From JBJMQS01 sp045802605 (lineage in GTDB: Bacteria > Planctomycetota > Planctomycetia > Gemmatales > Gemmataceae): 64,000 nucleotides of DNA. The notes beneath the pieces are model-generated. The model saw only the letters and a list, made by a program, of their open reading frames with translations. It did not search any database and was not told where the DNA came from. Position numbers and translations under genes: made by a program. The DNA is taken from positions 27,469-91,468 of the forward strand of contig JBJMQS010000059.1 in NCBI GenBank assembly GCA_045802605.1, written 5' to 3'. The first letter of the stretch is position 1, and each line of letters starts with the position of its first letter. Positions 25,471 through 33,113 of this stretch are shown here, piece by piece.

Positions 25471-26810
25471 GCGATTCCCCGAAAGGAATGCGGCGGCATG
25501 ACGTTTGTTTCACTGTTTAAGAACGCAATAAGTTGAGCTTCGTCCTCTTTCGCGATGCGCATTCCCTGTATCGGGTAATCGTCTAGGCTCGGCGGGTTGC
25601 CATTAAATACGTTGATGTTTTTTGCGAGGTAGGAGAGTGAGTGCCCGTTCTTTTCGGCCACAAATGGGTCAGTGTTAGCCAGATAGTTTTTCACAACTCC
25701 ACGGAACCGCTTTATGTCCCGGCCCAGGGCTTCGAGAATCATTCCCGCATGTTCGGAGTCGGTGGGCGTTAGGGCGTAATCTTGTCCCCGTATTTTCCTC
25801 CAGCGCTCGCAGAAGAATAAGAGCGCATCTTTTTGGGTCTGCCTCAACTGACGGACTTCATCGACAGAGATTCCGAATGCCATTGCTTCGGCTTCGTCCA
25901 TTTCGGCAGGAGTGCGTTTGCGACGTCGATGGGGCTTTACGCCAGCATCAATACAAAACTGGTCGCAATCGGTGTAATTGTCGGCCGTGGCGACTTGAAC
26001 CTCATCCTCCCAACGTTTGTTGTTCAGCCAAGTGGAAGCGTGCGGAATAAACTCCACCTCCCCGCGGTTCCAGGGGGACGAGAGTTTTTGTCGTTCGACC
26101 GCGGCGACGATGGTTTCAACGAGGTCGGGATCAGGAGCAATCGCCATCCATACGGCGGCAGCTTTGGCCTTGGCAACTTTACGCGGGTAAACTTTCCAGA
26201 ATTTCACAAAGTCGGAGTTGTAGTCGTCGGCATCGCTAGGAACGGGCATAGGCCGCTGTTTAGGTTCGGCCTGAAACCGTGAGGAGACCTCGGCCTCCAA
26301 ATCGGTGGTCGGGGCCGGCCGCGCTGACCTATCTTTGGTTTTAATTGGGGGTGCGGGTGCGGGTGCGGGTGCGGGTGCGGGAGTCACGTTATTTGTATTC
26401 AAATGATTTTCGTTTGTATCTATTTGTATCGGCGGCTTGTCCCATCTCGCGTTTATGGCATCGCGGCGAATATCACTGATTGTTTTTCCCGCCTTTCTTC
26501 GTTCGGACTCCCGCTCTGCACGTAGTCGGACGTAATGCGGCGCATGGTCAAAGTAGTCATGGATGACCCATGTCTCTTCGTTGAGATCAATAAAACGCAA
26601 ACGCTTTAGTGCCGCAAAAAGAACCCCAGGCTTGCCAGGCCATTCGGCCGCGTCCTCGACCTGCTGGGCCGTGCCCAGGCCGGGATCACCGCATTCATTG
26701 GCTACGTCCCACATCGTTTCCAGAAGGCCGCGGACGTAGGGCTTGGGCAGCTTTAGAGCTCGTATCAAGCCCTTGAATTTCACGTTTCGGTCAAGGCATG
26801 GTCGCGCCAC
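25467..26810 (-). CDS. Phage-type replication initiation protein (DnaD/replisome-organiser-like)
   Basis: 447 residues. The N-terminal ~110 residues form a winged-helix-like domain (LIRALKLPKPYVRGLLETMWDVANE … WVIHDYFDHAPHYVRLRAERE). A Pro-Ala linker follows (PAPAPAPAPAP, encoded by a 6-bp tandem repeat at 26348-26381). The central domain has FVKFWKVYPRKVAKAKAAAVW … FIPHASTWLNNKRWEDE, the signature seen in phage replisome organisers that recruit the host helicase. The last 150 residues are helical and of unknown fold. It overlaps the nuclease-like gene by 4 bp. It would give the element its own origin recognition; the origin itself was not located. Confidence 0.7.
   Translation of the reverse strand: MARPCLDRNVKFKGLIRALKLPKPYVRGLLETMWDVANECGDPGLGTAQQVEDAAEWPGKPGVLFAALKRLRFIDLNEETWVIHDYFDHAPHYVRLRAERESERRKAGKTISDIRRDAINARWDKPPIQIDTNENHLNTNNVTPAPAPAPAPAPPIKTKDRSARPAPTTDLEAEVSSRFQAEPKQRPMPVPSDADDYNSDFVKFWKVYPRKVAKAKAAAVWMAIAPDPDLVETIVAAVERQKLSSPWNRGEVEFIPHASTWLNNKRWEDEVQVATADNYTDCDQFCIDAGVKPHRRRKRTPAEMDEAEAMAFGISVDEVRQLRQTQKDALLFFCERWRKIRGQDYALTPTDSEHAGMILEALGRDIKRFRGVVKNYLANTDPFVAEKNGHSLSYLAKNINVFNGNPPSLDDYPIQGMRIAKEDEAQLIAFLNSETNVMPPHSFRGIA
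26348..26381. repeat. Hexanucleotide tandem repeat GGGTGC
   Basis: Just over five copies of GGGTGC inside the replication gene, encoding the Pro-Ala linker. Its length is likely to vary by slippage without shifting the frame. Confidence 0.85.
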
Positions 26811-26812
26811 AG

Positions 26813-27025
26813 TTATAGCCCCACCTGCGACAACCGCTTCACTTCGGTGTCGGGAACAAACACTCGCTTACCGATGCGAATTGCTTTGATTTGGTTTTGC
26901 AACACAAGTCTTGAAAGTGTTTCCCGGCATAGACCGAGGAACGTTGCAGCGTCTTGCAACGACCACGGTGCCCCCTCGGGGTGGTTTGCAACTTTGGCTT
27001 GCTGCAGGGTAGAAATCGACGGCAT
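26813..27025 (-). CDS. Excisionase-like helix-turn-helix protein
   Basis: 70 residues from the ATG at 27025; a longer frame to 27103 lacks a Shine-Dalgarno sequence. The core WSLQDAATFLGLCRETLSRLVLQNQIKAIRIGKRVFVPDTEVKRLSQ is a MerR-type/excisionase HTH (DUF helix_turn_helix 17): W-x-x-x-x-A-A-x-x-L, a short wing I-x-x-I-R-I-G-K-R and a C-terminal helix. It sits between the integrase and the replication gene (2-bp gap to the latter's start), the usual place for a recombination directionality factor or an AlpA-like activator. Confidence 0.75.
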   Translation of the reverse strand: MPSISTLQQAKVANHPEGAPWSLQDAATFLGLCRETLSRLVLQNQIKAIRIGKRVFVPDTEVKRLSQVGL

Positions 27026-27252
27026 GTCTCCGGCCCTCGTTGTAATGACTTGCGGGCGTTTGCGCACAATTGTGCAAAGTCGCCTAGAGCGCAGGCGTTC
27101 CAAAATCGTCGAAAGCCATCCGAAGCGGAGAAATAATGTGCTGTCTCGAAAAAATGTCCGAAAAAAAGTGGTGCGTGATTACTAGCTGAAGTGCGATCTG
27201 TGAGGCCGCAAGCATAATACGCCCATCGGGCGGCGTGACAGCGTGGAAACTT

Positions 27253-28263
27253 TTAGCGCACCCGTTCCAATGCACCCCGCAGGACGTCGGCCCTGGCGGT
27301 TAGGTGGCTGTAATGCCGGTGCAACATCGCGGTTCCGCGGTGACCGAGTAATTCCGCGACGTGAGTATCCGGGACCCCGGCGGCCAGCGCACGCGTTGCG
27401 AATGAATGGCGGAAGCCATAGGCGCGAACGTGCAAGCCGGTCGCTTTCTTCAATCGCCAGAGCCGTTTCACAATGCTCATTCGCTGGAAGGGCTGTTGCC
27501 GTTGATTGCGAAAGATAAACCCCTCGCCGTGGATCCTGCGTTGTTGCTCGACAAGCTCCATCCCTTCTTGTGGCAAATAGATCGTGCGGCCGTGTCCCCG
27601 GTGAGCCGTTTTGTGGCGCCGCAGAACTATGCAGCTCGAATCGGATCGCACCATGGCGAAGGTCAGTGACGCGCCTTCCATCGGCCGGCAACCGGTCAGC
27701 CAGAGGAAACGGAGAAACGCATTGAACCCGGCGTCGCGGGCCGTGTGGCGCATCAACTCCGCGAATTGCTCAGACGTGACGGCGGCCGACGCGCCGGCTG
27801 ATTCCTTCGGCGGTAAGCGGATGCCGCGAAGTGGATTGACTGGCAGCAAACGAGCGCGATCGGCAGCCCAATTGAAGGCCGTGGCGATCGTTCCAAGTGC
27901 ATTGTTCCGCGTTGAATTGCTCCACGTCGGCCGGCGTGCCCAGGCTTCCACGTTGGCCGTGGTGAGTTGACAGGCGGCGACTGACCCGAACACCTCGACA
28001 AATGGCTTTAGGAACCGACGGTAGAACGCCAGGGTGATCGGAGCAACGCGGGTTTGCGTATCCGACTGGAATGCCGCCAGGACGTCCGCAACGTTGATAT
28101 GCGGGTCGGTAGGTCCATCGGCACCGAGGAGCTTGTGCCAGGCCTTCACCGCGTCCGTGCGGTTTGCTCGACCTCTGACGTTTAATGCGATCTTGCGACC
28201 GTTGATCGTGACGTACCACGCATTTTTGGCAGAGCGGTACCAGGGGGCTGACGGACGAGACAT
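27253..28263 (-). CDS. Tyrosine recombinase / integrase of the element
   Basis: 336 residues from the ATG at 28263, with AGGAAG 6 nt upstream. N-terminal SAM-like core-binding domain (~55-145) and catalytic domain (~160-330). Visible residues: Arg193 in TGCRPMEG, Lys218 in RHKTAHRG, Arg285 in YGFRHSFAT (the usual first His is Tyr), His308 in LLGHRG, and the nucleophile Tyr318 in HRHYSHL. It lies just inside the right att repeat and reads away from it, so it should catalyse insertion at tRNA-Gly. Putative arm sites lie 24-45 bp upstream of its start, so integrase binding could also control its own promoter. Confidence 0.93.
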   Translation of the reverse strand: MSRPSAPWYRSAKNAWYVTINGRKIALNVRGRANRTDAVKAWHKLLGADGPTDPHINVADVLAAFQSDTQTRVAPITLAFYRRFLKPFVEVFGSVAACQLTTANVEAWARRPTWSNSTRNNALGTIATAFNWAADRARLLPVNPLRGIRLPPKESAGASAAVTSEQFAELMRHTARDAGFNAFLRFLWLTGCRPMEGASLTFAMVRSDSSCIVLRRHKTAHRGHGRTIYLPQEGMELVEQQRRIHGEGFIFRNQRQQPFQRMSIVKRLWRLKKATGLHVRAYGFRHSFATRALAAGVPDTHVAELLGHRGTAMLHRHYSHLTARADVLRGALERVR

Positions 28264-28286
28264 TGCACTTCCTGATTGCAATGCGG

Positions 28287-28308
28287 TTTAGTGCCCGTTT
28301 GGTGCCCC
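28287..28308. repeat. Right arm-type repeats TTTAGTGCCC / TTTGGTGCCC
   Basis: Two 10-bp near-identical direct repeats 11 bp apart, between the integrase start and attR. They match the pair at 16099-16120 in sequence, spacing and orientation. Confidence 0.55.
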
Positions 28309-28342
28309 GCGCACGAAATTCCGGGCGGAAATGACCTAAGAC

Positions 28343-28505
28343 AGACGGGTTCGACTCCCGTATCCCGCTCTCGAATGATGTTAGGAGACTGGCCGCAGTT
28401 CGCTTTTCACTTCGCTTCAACTTCTAACGACACAAAATTGCCAGACAGGTTCAACAGCGTCTGCCGAAGCCTTTTTCGAAGCAAGAATTTCAGTCGCGCA
28501 TTTTC
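28343..28505. repeat. attR: 163-bp direct repeat at the right end of the element
   Basis: Contains the 27-nt 3' end of tRNA-Gly followed by the 3' end of the intact glycosyltransferase gene. Identical by eye to 15826-15988. Before insertion, tRNA-Gly and the glycosyltransferase gene would have been adjacent and convergent. Confidence 0.93.
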
Positions 28506-29201
28506 CGATTCAAGGACCTGATCATCCTCGGTACGCCCAGTGACATGCAGAACGCCATCGACCACTGAGGATCGCTTCAAGAAGCGATCGAGTGCATTGC
28601 CCGGTCGGAGCGTGTAGTTGTAGAGCCGTCCATGGAGCACACCGACGTTAAAGCAGAGATTGAACAGCTCCAAAAGTGCGATGTCCTCGCAGCCTCCCGG
28701 ATGCCGGCGGTAAATATCGCTTTCAGGCCAACCACCGACGAACTGAAATGCCGCACGCCGAAAAAGGCACGTGGTTGCCAAGCTATTCGCGATTGCTTCA
28801 TAACGTGTCGGGTCAAGGTTTATCCCGAGATTGGGTAGCACTTTGATCGCGTCGTAATCGTTCGTTTGATTGAATGCCTCCACAAGCAGTTTCAGGAAAT
28901 CTGGATGATAGGTGTCGTCTTGGTCGAGGAAAGTAACATATTGGCTTTCTGTCCTGCGCACGCCTTCGTTGCGAGCAAATGATCGACCGCGGTTTTCCGG
29001 AAGCTCGATCACGGTCATATTGCTTTGATTTGCGGTGAGCTTGCGAGCCAACTCTCGGGTGGCGTCCGGCGATGCGTCATCGACGATTACCAAGTGATAG
29101 TCGCTAAATGTCTGGGCCTGCACGGACGCGACGGCCGCCTCTAAATAGGGCTCGGCGTTGTAGCACGGAATGACAACGGTGCAGGTGGAGCTCGGTGGCA
29201 T
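28407..29201 (-). CDS. Family 2 glycosyltransferase
   Basis: 264 residues from the ATG at 29201 (a TTG at 29225 is possible). GT-A fold: N-terminal VVIPCYNAEPYLEAAVASVQAQ (~8-29), nucleotide-binding LVIVDDASPD (~35-44), and the metal-binding DxD-like FLDQDDTYHPDF (~88-99). The C-terminal ~60 residues are helical (ESENARLKFLLRKRLRQT) and may extend a coiled coil. The cytoplasmic enzyme transfers a sugar from a nucleotide donor; the acceptor is unknown. The 3' end lies inside attR, and its duplicate end survives at attL. No other glycan gene adjoins it. Confidence 0.88.
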   Translation of the reverse strand: MPPSSTCTVVIPCYNAEPYLEAAVASVQAQTFSDYHLVIVDDASPDATRELARKLTANQSNMTVIELPENRGRSFARNEGVRRTESQYVTFLDQDDTYHPDFLKLLVEAFNQTNDYDAIKVLPNLGINLDPTRYEAIANSLATTCLFRRAAFQFVGGWPESDIYRRHPGGCEDIALLELFNLCFNVGVLHGRLYNYTLRPGNALDRFLKRSSVVDGVLHVTGRTEDDQVLESENARLKFLLRKRLRQTLLNLSGNFVSLEVEAK

Positions 29202-29321
29202 GTCTATCAATCGCCGCACGGGCAAAAACTTGCAATTGAACGTTACAAACGCGCAATTAGTTTTGCCGACTTCACAAAGTTCTCATCATTTTGCCAGGGC
29301 TTTAGAGATTTGCAAGTCCGG

Positions 29322-31172
29322 TCATACACGCGACTTGGCCCCGGCGGGATTGGCTTGGCCGTTGCCCGTTGATGCGATTTCCTGCGACATCATTAGTGGG
29401 CTACGCGTTGATTGCAAATACTGCGCGGTCAGGGGGATGTTTGTCAGAACCTCATTAACACCGACCTGGGTGAGGTCCTCCAAACACTTGGCTGGCAGTG
29501 GCTCGATAGACCACCGAGTCAATATGACCTGTAGATCCGGATCGCTGGATCGTAGTCTCTTGCAAAGATATCGGGCATGCCCAATCGGACACGGCGCAGA
29601 TGCACCCACAACTACAATGGCGGGCGAAAAATTCTTGACTTGCGCAAGTAGTTCCGAAGAGAGTACTGAACTGGACACGACTTTGATATTCCACAGTTTG
29701 GGGTCCAACTTTGCCGCAAGAAATTCCAGCGCCAGCGAATCTGCTGCGCCATCTGCGGGCACAGCGAGCACATGCACGCGTTCATCGTCAGGCGTTTGGA
29801 CTTCCTGGTCCAACTCGTGCGGCAAAAGGTCCAACTCATCCGCAATCTCGCGAACTGAATAGTCCACAAACTCGGCGTCCGACTCAGACAGTTCGTTTTC
29901 GTTAGCCGCGTGTTGAGCCCGACCTAAGGCTGGGATCAAAAGATCATCTCGGGTTGCGTCTGGCGTTCGGGCCGTTGCGTACTCAGTTGCAATCTCGCGG
30001 GCTTCGTCTCGGTCGCGGGCCATGAGGCGCTGATAGAACCGGTCGGGCGGGGGCAGCGGTTCTTCGACGCTCAATAAGACGTCGAGATAGCCGAGCTGGG
30101 GCACATTTTTTCCCAGCACGAGCAAAACCGCAGTGAGCGGACCCGAGAGAACAAGGCCGATCGGGCCCCAGAGGAAGGCCCAAAACGCGGCCGAGAAGAT
30201 TTGTGCGACCTCAGACATGCCAAGGCTGTGACCCAAAAGTCGTGGCTCAACGACGCTGTTGAGAATTAGCTCAAGTGCAACATAGGTCGCGAGAACTTCC
30301 AAAGGTTCGCGCCACCCGTCAGACAAAATCATCGTCGCCAGTACCGGCGGGGCCAATCCAATCCACGCGCCGATGTAGGGAACGTAGCGCATCAGTCCAG
30401 CCACGAAGCCCCACAAAATCGCATATGGGACGCCGATGATGAGTAGTGCGACTGCCAGCACAACGCCCAACATCGAATTGATCAGAAGCTGCATTTGCAG
30501 ATATCGGCTGATCCGCGAGCCGGCGTCATCCATGGCTTTGGTCGTCGTGGTCATACGCCGCGGGCCAATGAGACGCAACACCCGGTTGCGCATGTCCTCG
30601 CGGTTGAGTAAAAGAAACACGACGAGAATGAAGGTGAACGCACCTTGTGCGAGAACTTCGAAAACGGGACCTGTGACGGCCCACACTCCCGCCAACCAGG
30701 AAGGCCGTTGAGTCGTCAGGATGACTGGTACGGGTTCCCGGGCTTCGGAAGCTGTTGGCGACCGCAACACTCCTTCGAGATCACGGAACATTTTCCCGAG
30801 GCCGCTGTGGGGATCGGCGGCGAGCAGATGATTGACCGTGGCGACCTTAGCCACAATGCGATCACTGTTTTGTTTTTCGGGGAGTTCTTGAACCAACGCA
30901 TTGACTTGGGAAGTGACGACCCAACCGACAAACACGACCACCGCCAGCGCAAGCAAGACTACGATAGTCACGGAGAGCACGCGACCCAATCCGATTTTTT
31001 GTAGTCGCGAGACGATTGGGCTGAGGATAAACGCCAGAAATGCAGCGAGCGCCAGGGGAATAATAATCGCGCGGGCCCAGTAAAAGACCCCAGCGACGAT
31101 CACGAACAGGATCGCGCTTGTGAGCGCGGTCGTCGCTTGTGCGACCTCTCGCCGGTAGGCCACGCCCGCCAC
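29322..31172 (-). CDS. AI-2E family transporter with a C-terminal alpha/beta domain
   Basis: 616 residues from a GTG at 31172, with AAGGAGA 6 nt upstream. Residues ~15-370 are a typical AI-2E/PerM domain: two N-terminal helices (ILFVIVAGVFYWARAIIIPLALAAFLAFILSP), a soluble insert, then helices including MRYVPYIGAWIG and a conserved VVEPRLLGHSLGM. A charged linker follows. Residues ~465-585 form an added domain (RVHVLAVPADGAADSLALEFLA … PAIVVVGASAPCPIGHARYLCKRLRSSDPDLQVIL) with the strand-helix rhythm of a B12-binding or receiver-like fold, but without DxHxxG. The substrate is unknown. A sigma-54-type promoter precedes it, back to back with that of the 31314 gene. Confidence 0.85.
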   Translation of the reverse strand: MAGVAYRREVAQATTALTSAILFVIVAGVFYWARAIIIPLALAAFLAFILSPIVSRLQKIGLGRVLSVTIVVLLALAVVVFVGWVVTSQVNALVQELPEKQNSDRIVAKVATVNHLLAADPHSGLGKMFRDLEGVLRSPTASEAREPVPVILTTQRPSWLAGVWAVTGPVFEVLAQGAFTFILVVFLLLNREDMRNRVLRLIGPRRMTTTTKAMDDAGSRISRYLQMQLLINSMLGVVLAVALLIIGVPYAILWGFVAGLMRYVPYIGAWIGLAPPVLATMILSDGWREPLEVLATYVALELILNSVVEPRLLGHSLGMSEVAQIFSAAFWAFLWGPIGLVLSGPLTAVLLVLGKNVPQLGYLDVLLSVEEPLPPPDRFYQRLMARDRDEAREIATEYATARTPDATRDDLLIPALGRAQHAANENELSESDAEFVDYSVREIADELDLLPHELDQEVQTPDDERVHVLAVPADGAADSLALEFLAAKLDPKLWNIKVVSSSVLSSELLAQVKNFSPAIVVVGASAPCPIGHARYLCKRLRSSDPDLQVILTRWSIEPLPAKCLEDLTQVGVNEVLTNIPLTAQYLQSTRSPLMMSQEIASTGNGQANPAGAKSRV

Positions 31173-31213
31173 GATTTTTCTCCTTGGCCATATTTGCGGC
31201 GATGAGCGATTAG

Positions 31214-31228
31214 TGCAATCGACGTGCC
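31214..31228 (-). promoter_or_regulatory. Sigma-54-type promoter of the AI-2E gene
   Basis: GGCACGTCGATTGCA on the minus strand with GG-N10-GC spacing, 42 bp before the GTG start. A second such site points the other way 26 bp further on. Confidence 0.65.
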
Positions 31229-31253
31229 GCCAGCCGTCTCGAGTCAGGTATAC

Positions 31254-31268
31254 GGCACTGGGTTTGCT
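31254..31268 (+). promoter_or_regulatory. Sigma-54-type promoter of the 31314 gene
   Basis: GGCACTGGGTTTGCT with GG-N10-GC spacing, 45 bp before the ATG at 31314. Confidence 0.65.
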
Positions 31269-31313
31269 CTATCTTATGCCAATTCCATTTGCGCTAGCTC
31301 TGGAGGAGTTGCC

Positions 31314-31547
31314 ATGGCGAAGTGTGAAGTCTGTGGCAATGAATACGACAAAGCATTCACGGTGACGTTGGCCGGTCAAATGCACACTTTTGATTCGTTC
31401 GAATGCGCCGTGCACCGCTTGGCGCCGTCGTGCGAACACTGTGGTTGCCGAGTTCTCGGTCACGGCGTCGAGCGTGATGGGATGATCTTCTGCTGCGCTC
31501 ATTGTGCGACATTGGCGGGCGCTAAAGGCTTGAAAGACCGCGTCTAG
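31314..31547 (+). CDS. Small Cys-rich zinc-binding protein
   Basis: 77 residues from the ATG at 31314, preceded by GGAGGAG. Two Cys modules: CEVCGNEYDKAF … FDSFECAVH (~4-35), a TRASH/YHS-like treble-clef pattern, and CEHCGCRVLGHGVE … FCCAHCA (~43-68). Length and pattern match small metal-binding proteins found near stress genes in several phyla. A role as metal sensor or chaperone is inference. The proline-rich 59-residue gene follows after 11 bp with its Shine-Dalgarno sequence overlapping this stop, so the two are cotranscribed from the sigma-54-type promoter. Confidence 0.8.
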   Translation: MAKCEVCGNEYDKAFTVTLAGQMHTFDSFECAVHRLAPSCEHCGCRVLGHGVERDGMIFCCAHCATLAGAKGLKDRV

Positions 31548-31558
31548 AGGAACACATC

Positions 31559-31738
31559 ATGCCCGGACCGAACGACCCACCACTGCCGCCAACTCCACCC
31601 GATCGGCCGACACCACCGCCGCGACGAGAAGATGCACCGCCCCGCCCGGGAAGCGTTCCGGAAGAACCGATGGCGCCAATCCCTGGCCCTCCGGCTCCGC
31701 CGCCACCGGAGCCGCTAGCGCCTCCCACATGGGGTTAA
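31559..31738 (+). CDS. Proline-rich 59-residue protein
   Basis: Roughly 40 percent proline: MPGPNDPPLPPTPPDRPTPP at the start, then acidic-proline segments and a C-terminal PPTWG. No signal peptide. AGAGGA precedes the ATG directly after the stop of the zinc-binding gene. Reading frame, Shine-Dalgarno sequence and operon position support expression, but such a composition gives no function. It may be an extended polyproline ligand or spacer peptide. Confidence 0.6.
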   Translation: MPGPNDPPLPPTPPDRPTPPPRREDAPPRPGSVPEEPMAPIPGPPAPPPPEPLAPPTWG

Positions 31739-31756
31739 CCCGACAAGTCATTTAGC

Positions 31757-31792
31757 AAAAAAAACCACCCACCCGCGTCGCCGGGTGGGTGG
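31757..31792 (-). terminator. Rho-independent terminator, minus strand
   Basis: Stem CCACCCACCCG (31765-31775) with CGGGTGGGTGG (31782-31792) and a run of eight A at 31757-31764, which is an eight-U tail on the minus strand. It may also stop the plus-strand operon ending at 31738, but without a U-run. Confidence 0.8.
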
Positions 31793-32029
31793 CAAAGTCA
31801 AACATGGTCGGACGGTTGTTGATCCTTATGCAAGTGCCGTTCAACAGTCGTTGATCAGACAGCCGTTCGACCGAAGTAATCCATCGCAATCTCCGTGCCA
31901 TGATGGGGCCAAAAGTTCAGACGCAAAAACATAGGGAGTTTTGGGGCCAGACCATCGCTCCCGAGGCAGCCAGCGCGGCCCCGGGGCACTTCCTCGCGCA
32001 GGTCGCTTCCTACGTAATTTGGCCAAACT

Positions 32030-32044
32030 GGCATGGCTCATGCC
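32030..32044 (+). promoter_or_regulatory. Sigma-54-type promoter of the YihY gene
   Basis: TGGCATGGCTCATGCC from 32029: -24 TGGCAT and -12 ATGC with GG-N10-GC spacing, 43 bp before the ATG. It is the weakest -12 box of the set. Confidence 0.5.
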
Positions 32045-32086
32045 CAACGGTCTTGATCGAGCACGAGAAAAAAACGGGGCATTACG

Positions 32087-33025
32087 ATGTGGTTGCTGAA
32101 CATTTACCGTCTGTTTCGCGATGCTATTGTCAAATTCTTTTGGGATAAAGCCCCCCGCCTCGGTGCGGCGCTGGCCTTCTACACCGCGTTGTCACTCTCG
32201 CCTCTGCTGCTCATTGTGATCGCAATTGCCGGAGTAGTCTTCGGTGCGGATGCGGCGCGCGGCGAGATTTCGACCCAAGTTCATAGCCTCGTCGGTGAAG
32301 AGGGTGCAAAGGCGGTCGAGGCTATGTTGCAAAACAATCAGTCGCAAGCGAGAGGGCTGTTGGCCACCATTATCGGCTTGGGGACTCTGATAGTTGGTGC
32401 GACGGGTGTGTTTGCTCAGTTGCAGGATGCGCTGGATAGTATCTGGGGCCAGCCACCGGGCCAAGCAGGAGTGGGGCTTTGGGCGATGCTGTGGGACCGA
32501 GTCCTTTCGTTCTCGATGGTCTGCGGCCTAGCGTTCTTGTTGCTCGTGTCACTTGTATTTAGTGCCATCATCACCGGTTTGGGTGACGCCATAAATTCTT
32601 GGTTCCCCGATGCTGCGCTTTGGATGCAAGCGCTCAACGCAGTTATGTCGTTTCTGTTGACCGCGGCGATGTTCGCGATGATCTTCAAATTGCTCCCCCA
32701 CGCCCGGCCAGCCTGGTCGGACGTATGGTTTGGCTCGCTGATCACAGCCGGACTTTTCACGGTGGGCAAAGCGCTCATCGTGGTGTACTTGGGCCGGGCT
32801 GCAGTCGGCTCGGCATATGGTGCGGCCGGTTCATTTGTAGTTTTGTTGGTGTGGATTTATTACTCGACTCAAATCCTCTTGTTCGGAGCCGAACTGACAG
32901 CGGTCTATTCCTCGCGGCATGGCACCGCCCATAAAGCCTCCACGACCGCGGCAGGGCTGCCCCAAGAGAATGGCCGTCAGAATGGATCGACCGCGGATCG
33001 GCCACGAGCCGTAGTCGTAAAGTAA
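32087..33025 (+). CDS. YihY/BrkB-family inner-membrane protein
   Basis: 312 residues. Six likely helices with family landmarks: an amphipathic start (YRLFRDAIVKFFWDKAPRLGAALAFYTALSLSPLLLIVIAIAG, ~7-50), a helix GLLATIIGLGTLIVGATGVFAQLQDALDSIWG (~90-120), and the C-terminal YGAAGSFVVLLVWIYYSTQILLFGAELTAVYS (~240-275). The family (UPF0761) was once called ribonuclease BN in error; the transported or bound partner is unknown. The C-terminus is polar. It is preceded by a sigma-54-type element and is followed after 88 bp by the 33114 gene, which has its own such promoter. Confidence 0.9.
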   Translation: MWLLNIYRLFRDAIVKFFWDKAPRLGAALAFYTALSLSPLLLIVIAIAGVVFGADAARGEISTQVHSLVGEEGAKAVEAMLQNNQSQARGLLATIIGLGTLIVGATGVFAQLQDALDSIWGQPPGQAGVGLWAMLWDRVLSFSMVCGLAFLLLVSLVFSAIITGLGDAINSWFPDAALWMQALNAVMSFLLTAAMFAMIFKLLPHARPAWSDVWFGSLITAGLFTVGKALIVVYLGRAAVGSAYGAAGSFVVLLVWIYYSTQILLFGAELTAVYSSRHGTAHKASTTAAGLPQENGRQNGSTADRPRAVVVK

Positions 33026-33046
33026 AGCCTCCTTTAGGCTTTAGTC

Positions 33047-33061
33047 GGCACACAACTTGCA
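33047..33061 (+). promoter_or_regulatory. Sigma-54-type promoter of the 33114 gene
   Basis: GGCACACAACTTGCA, GG-N10-GC, 52 bp before the ATG. It is one of the best matches to the consensus in the window. Confidence 0.7.
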
Positions 33062-33113
33062 CAATTTGTGTGTTTGGCCCAAAACTAAAACTCAGTTGCT
33101 AGGAGGGTGTGGT

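Larger units (their letters stand above)
15826..28342. mobile_element. Integrative element in tRNA-Gly, phage-satellite-like, with integron cassettes
   Basis: About 12.5 kb between 163-bp direct repeats, with a tyrosine integrase directly inside the right repeat. The right half reads inward from that end: integrase, excisionase-like HTH, phage-type replication protein, nuclease-like protein, terminase-small-subunit-like protein and a 471-residue coiled-coil protein. A divergent XRE regulator faces a DUF1580-like gene and small genes. The left half holds accessory genes: an integron-type cassette array (about 18504-20100), a superinfection-immunity-like membrane protein and a zinc-ribbon membrane protein. 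No capsid, portal, large terminase or tail gene is visible, so it is not a complete prophage. The content resembles a phage satellite or an integrative mobilisable island, and that class assignment is inference. Confidence 0.85.
31739..32086. other. Intergenic region with a minus-strand terminator
   Basis: It contains the terminator hairpin at 31757-31792, the sigma-54-type site at 32030 and, on the minus strand, overlapping ORFs of 58-68 codons (within about 31841-32047) ahead of that terminator. None of these has clear protein character. An unannotated minus-strand small gene or RNA is possible. Confidence 0.4.
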
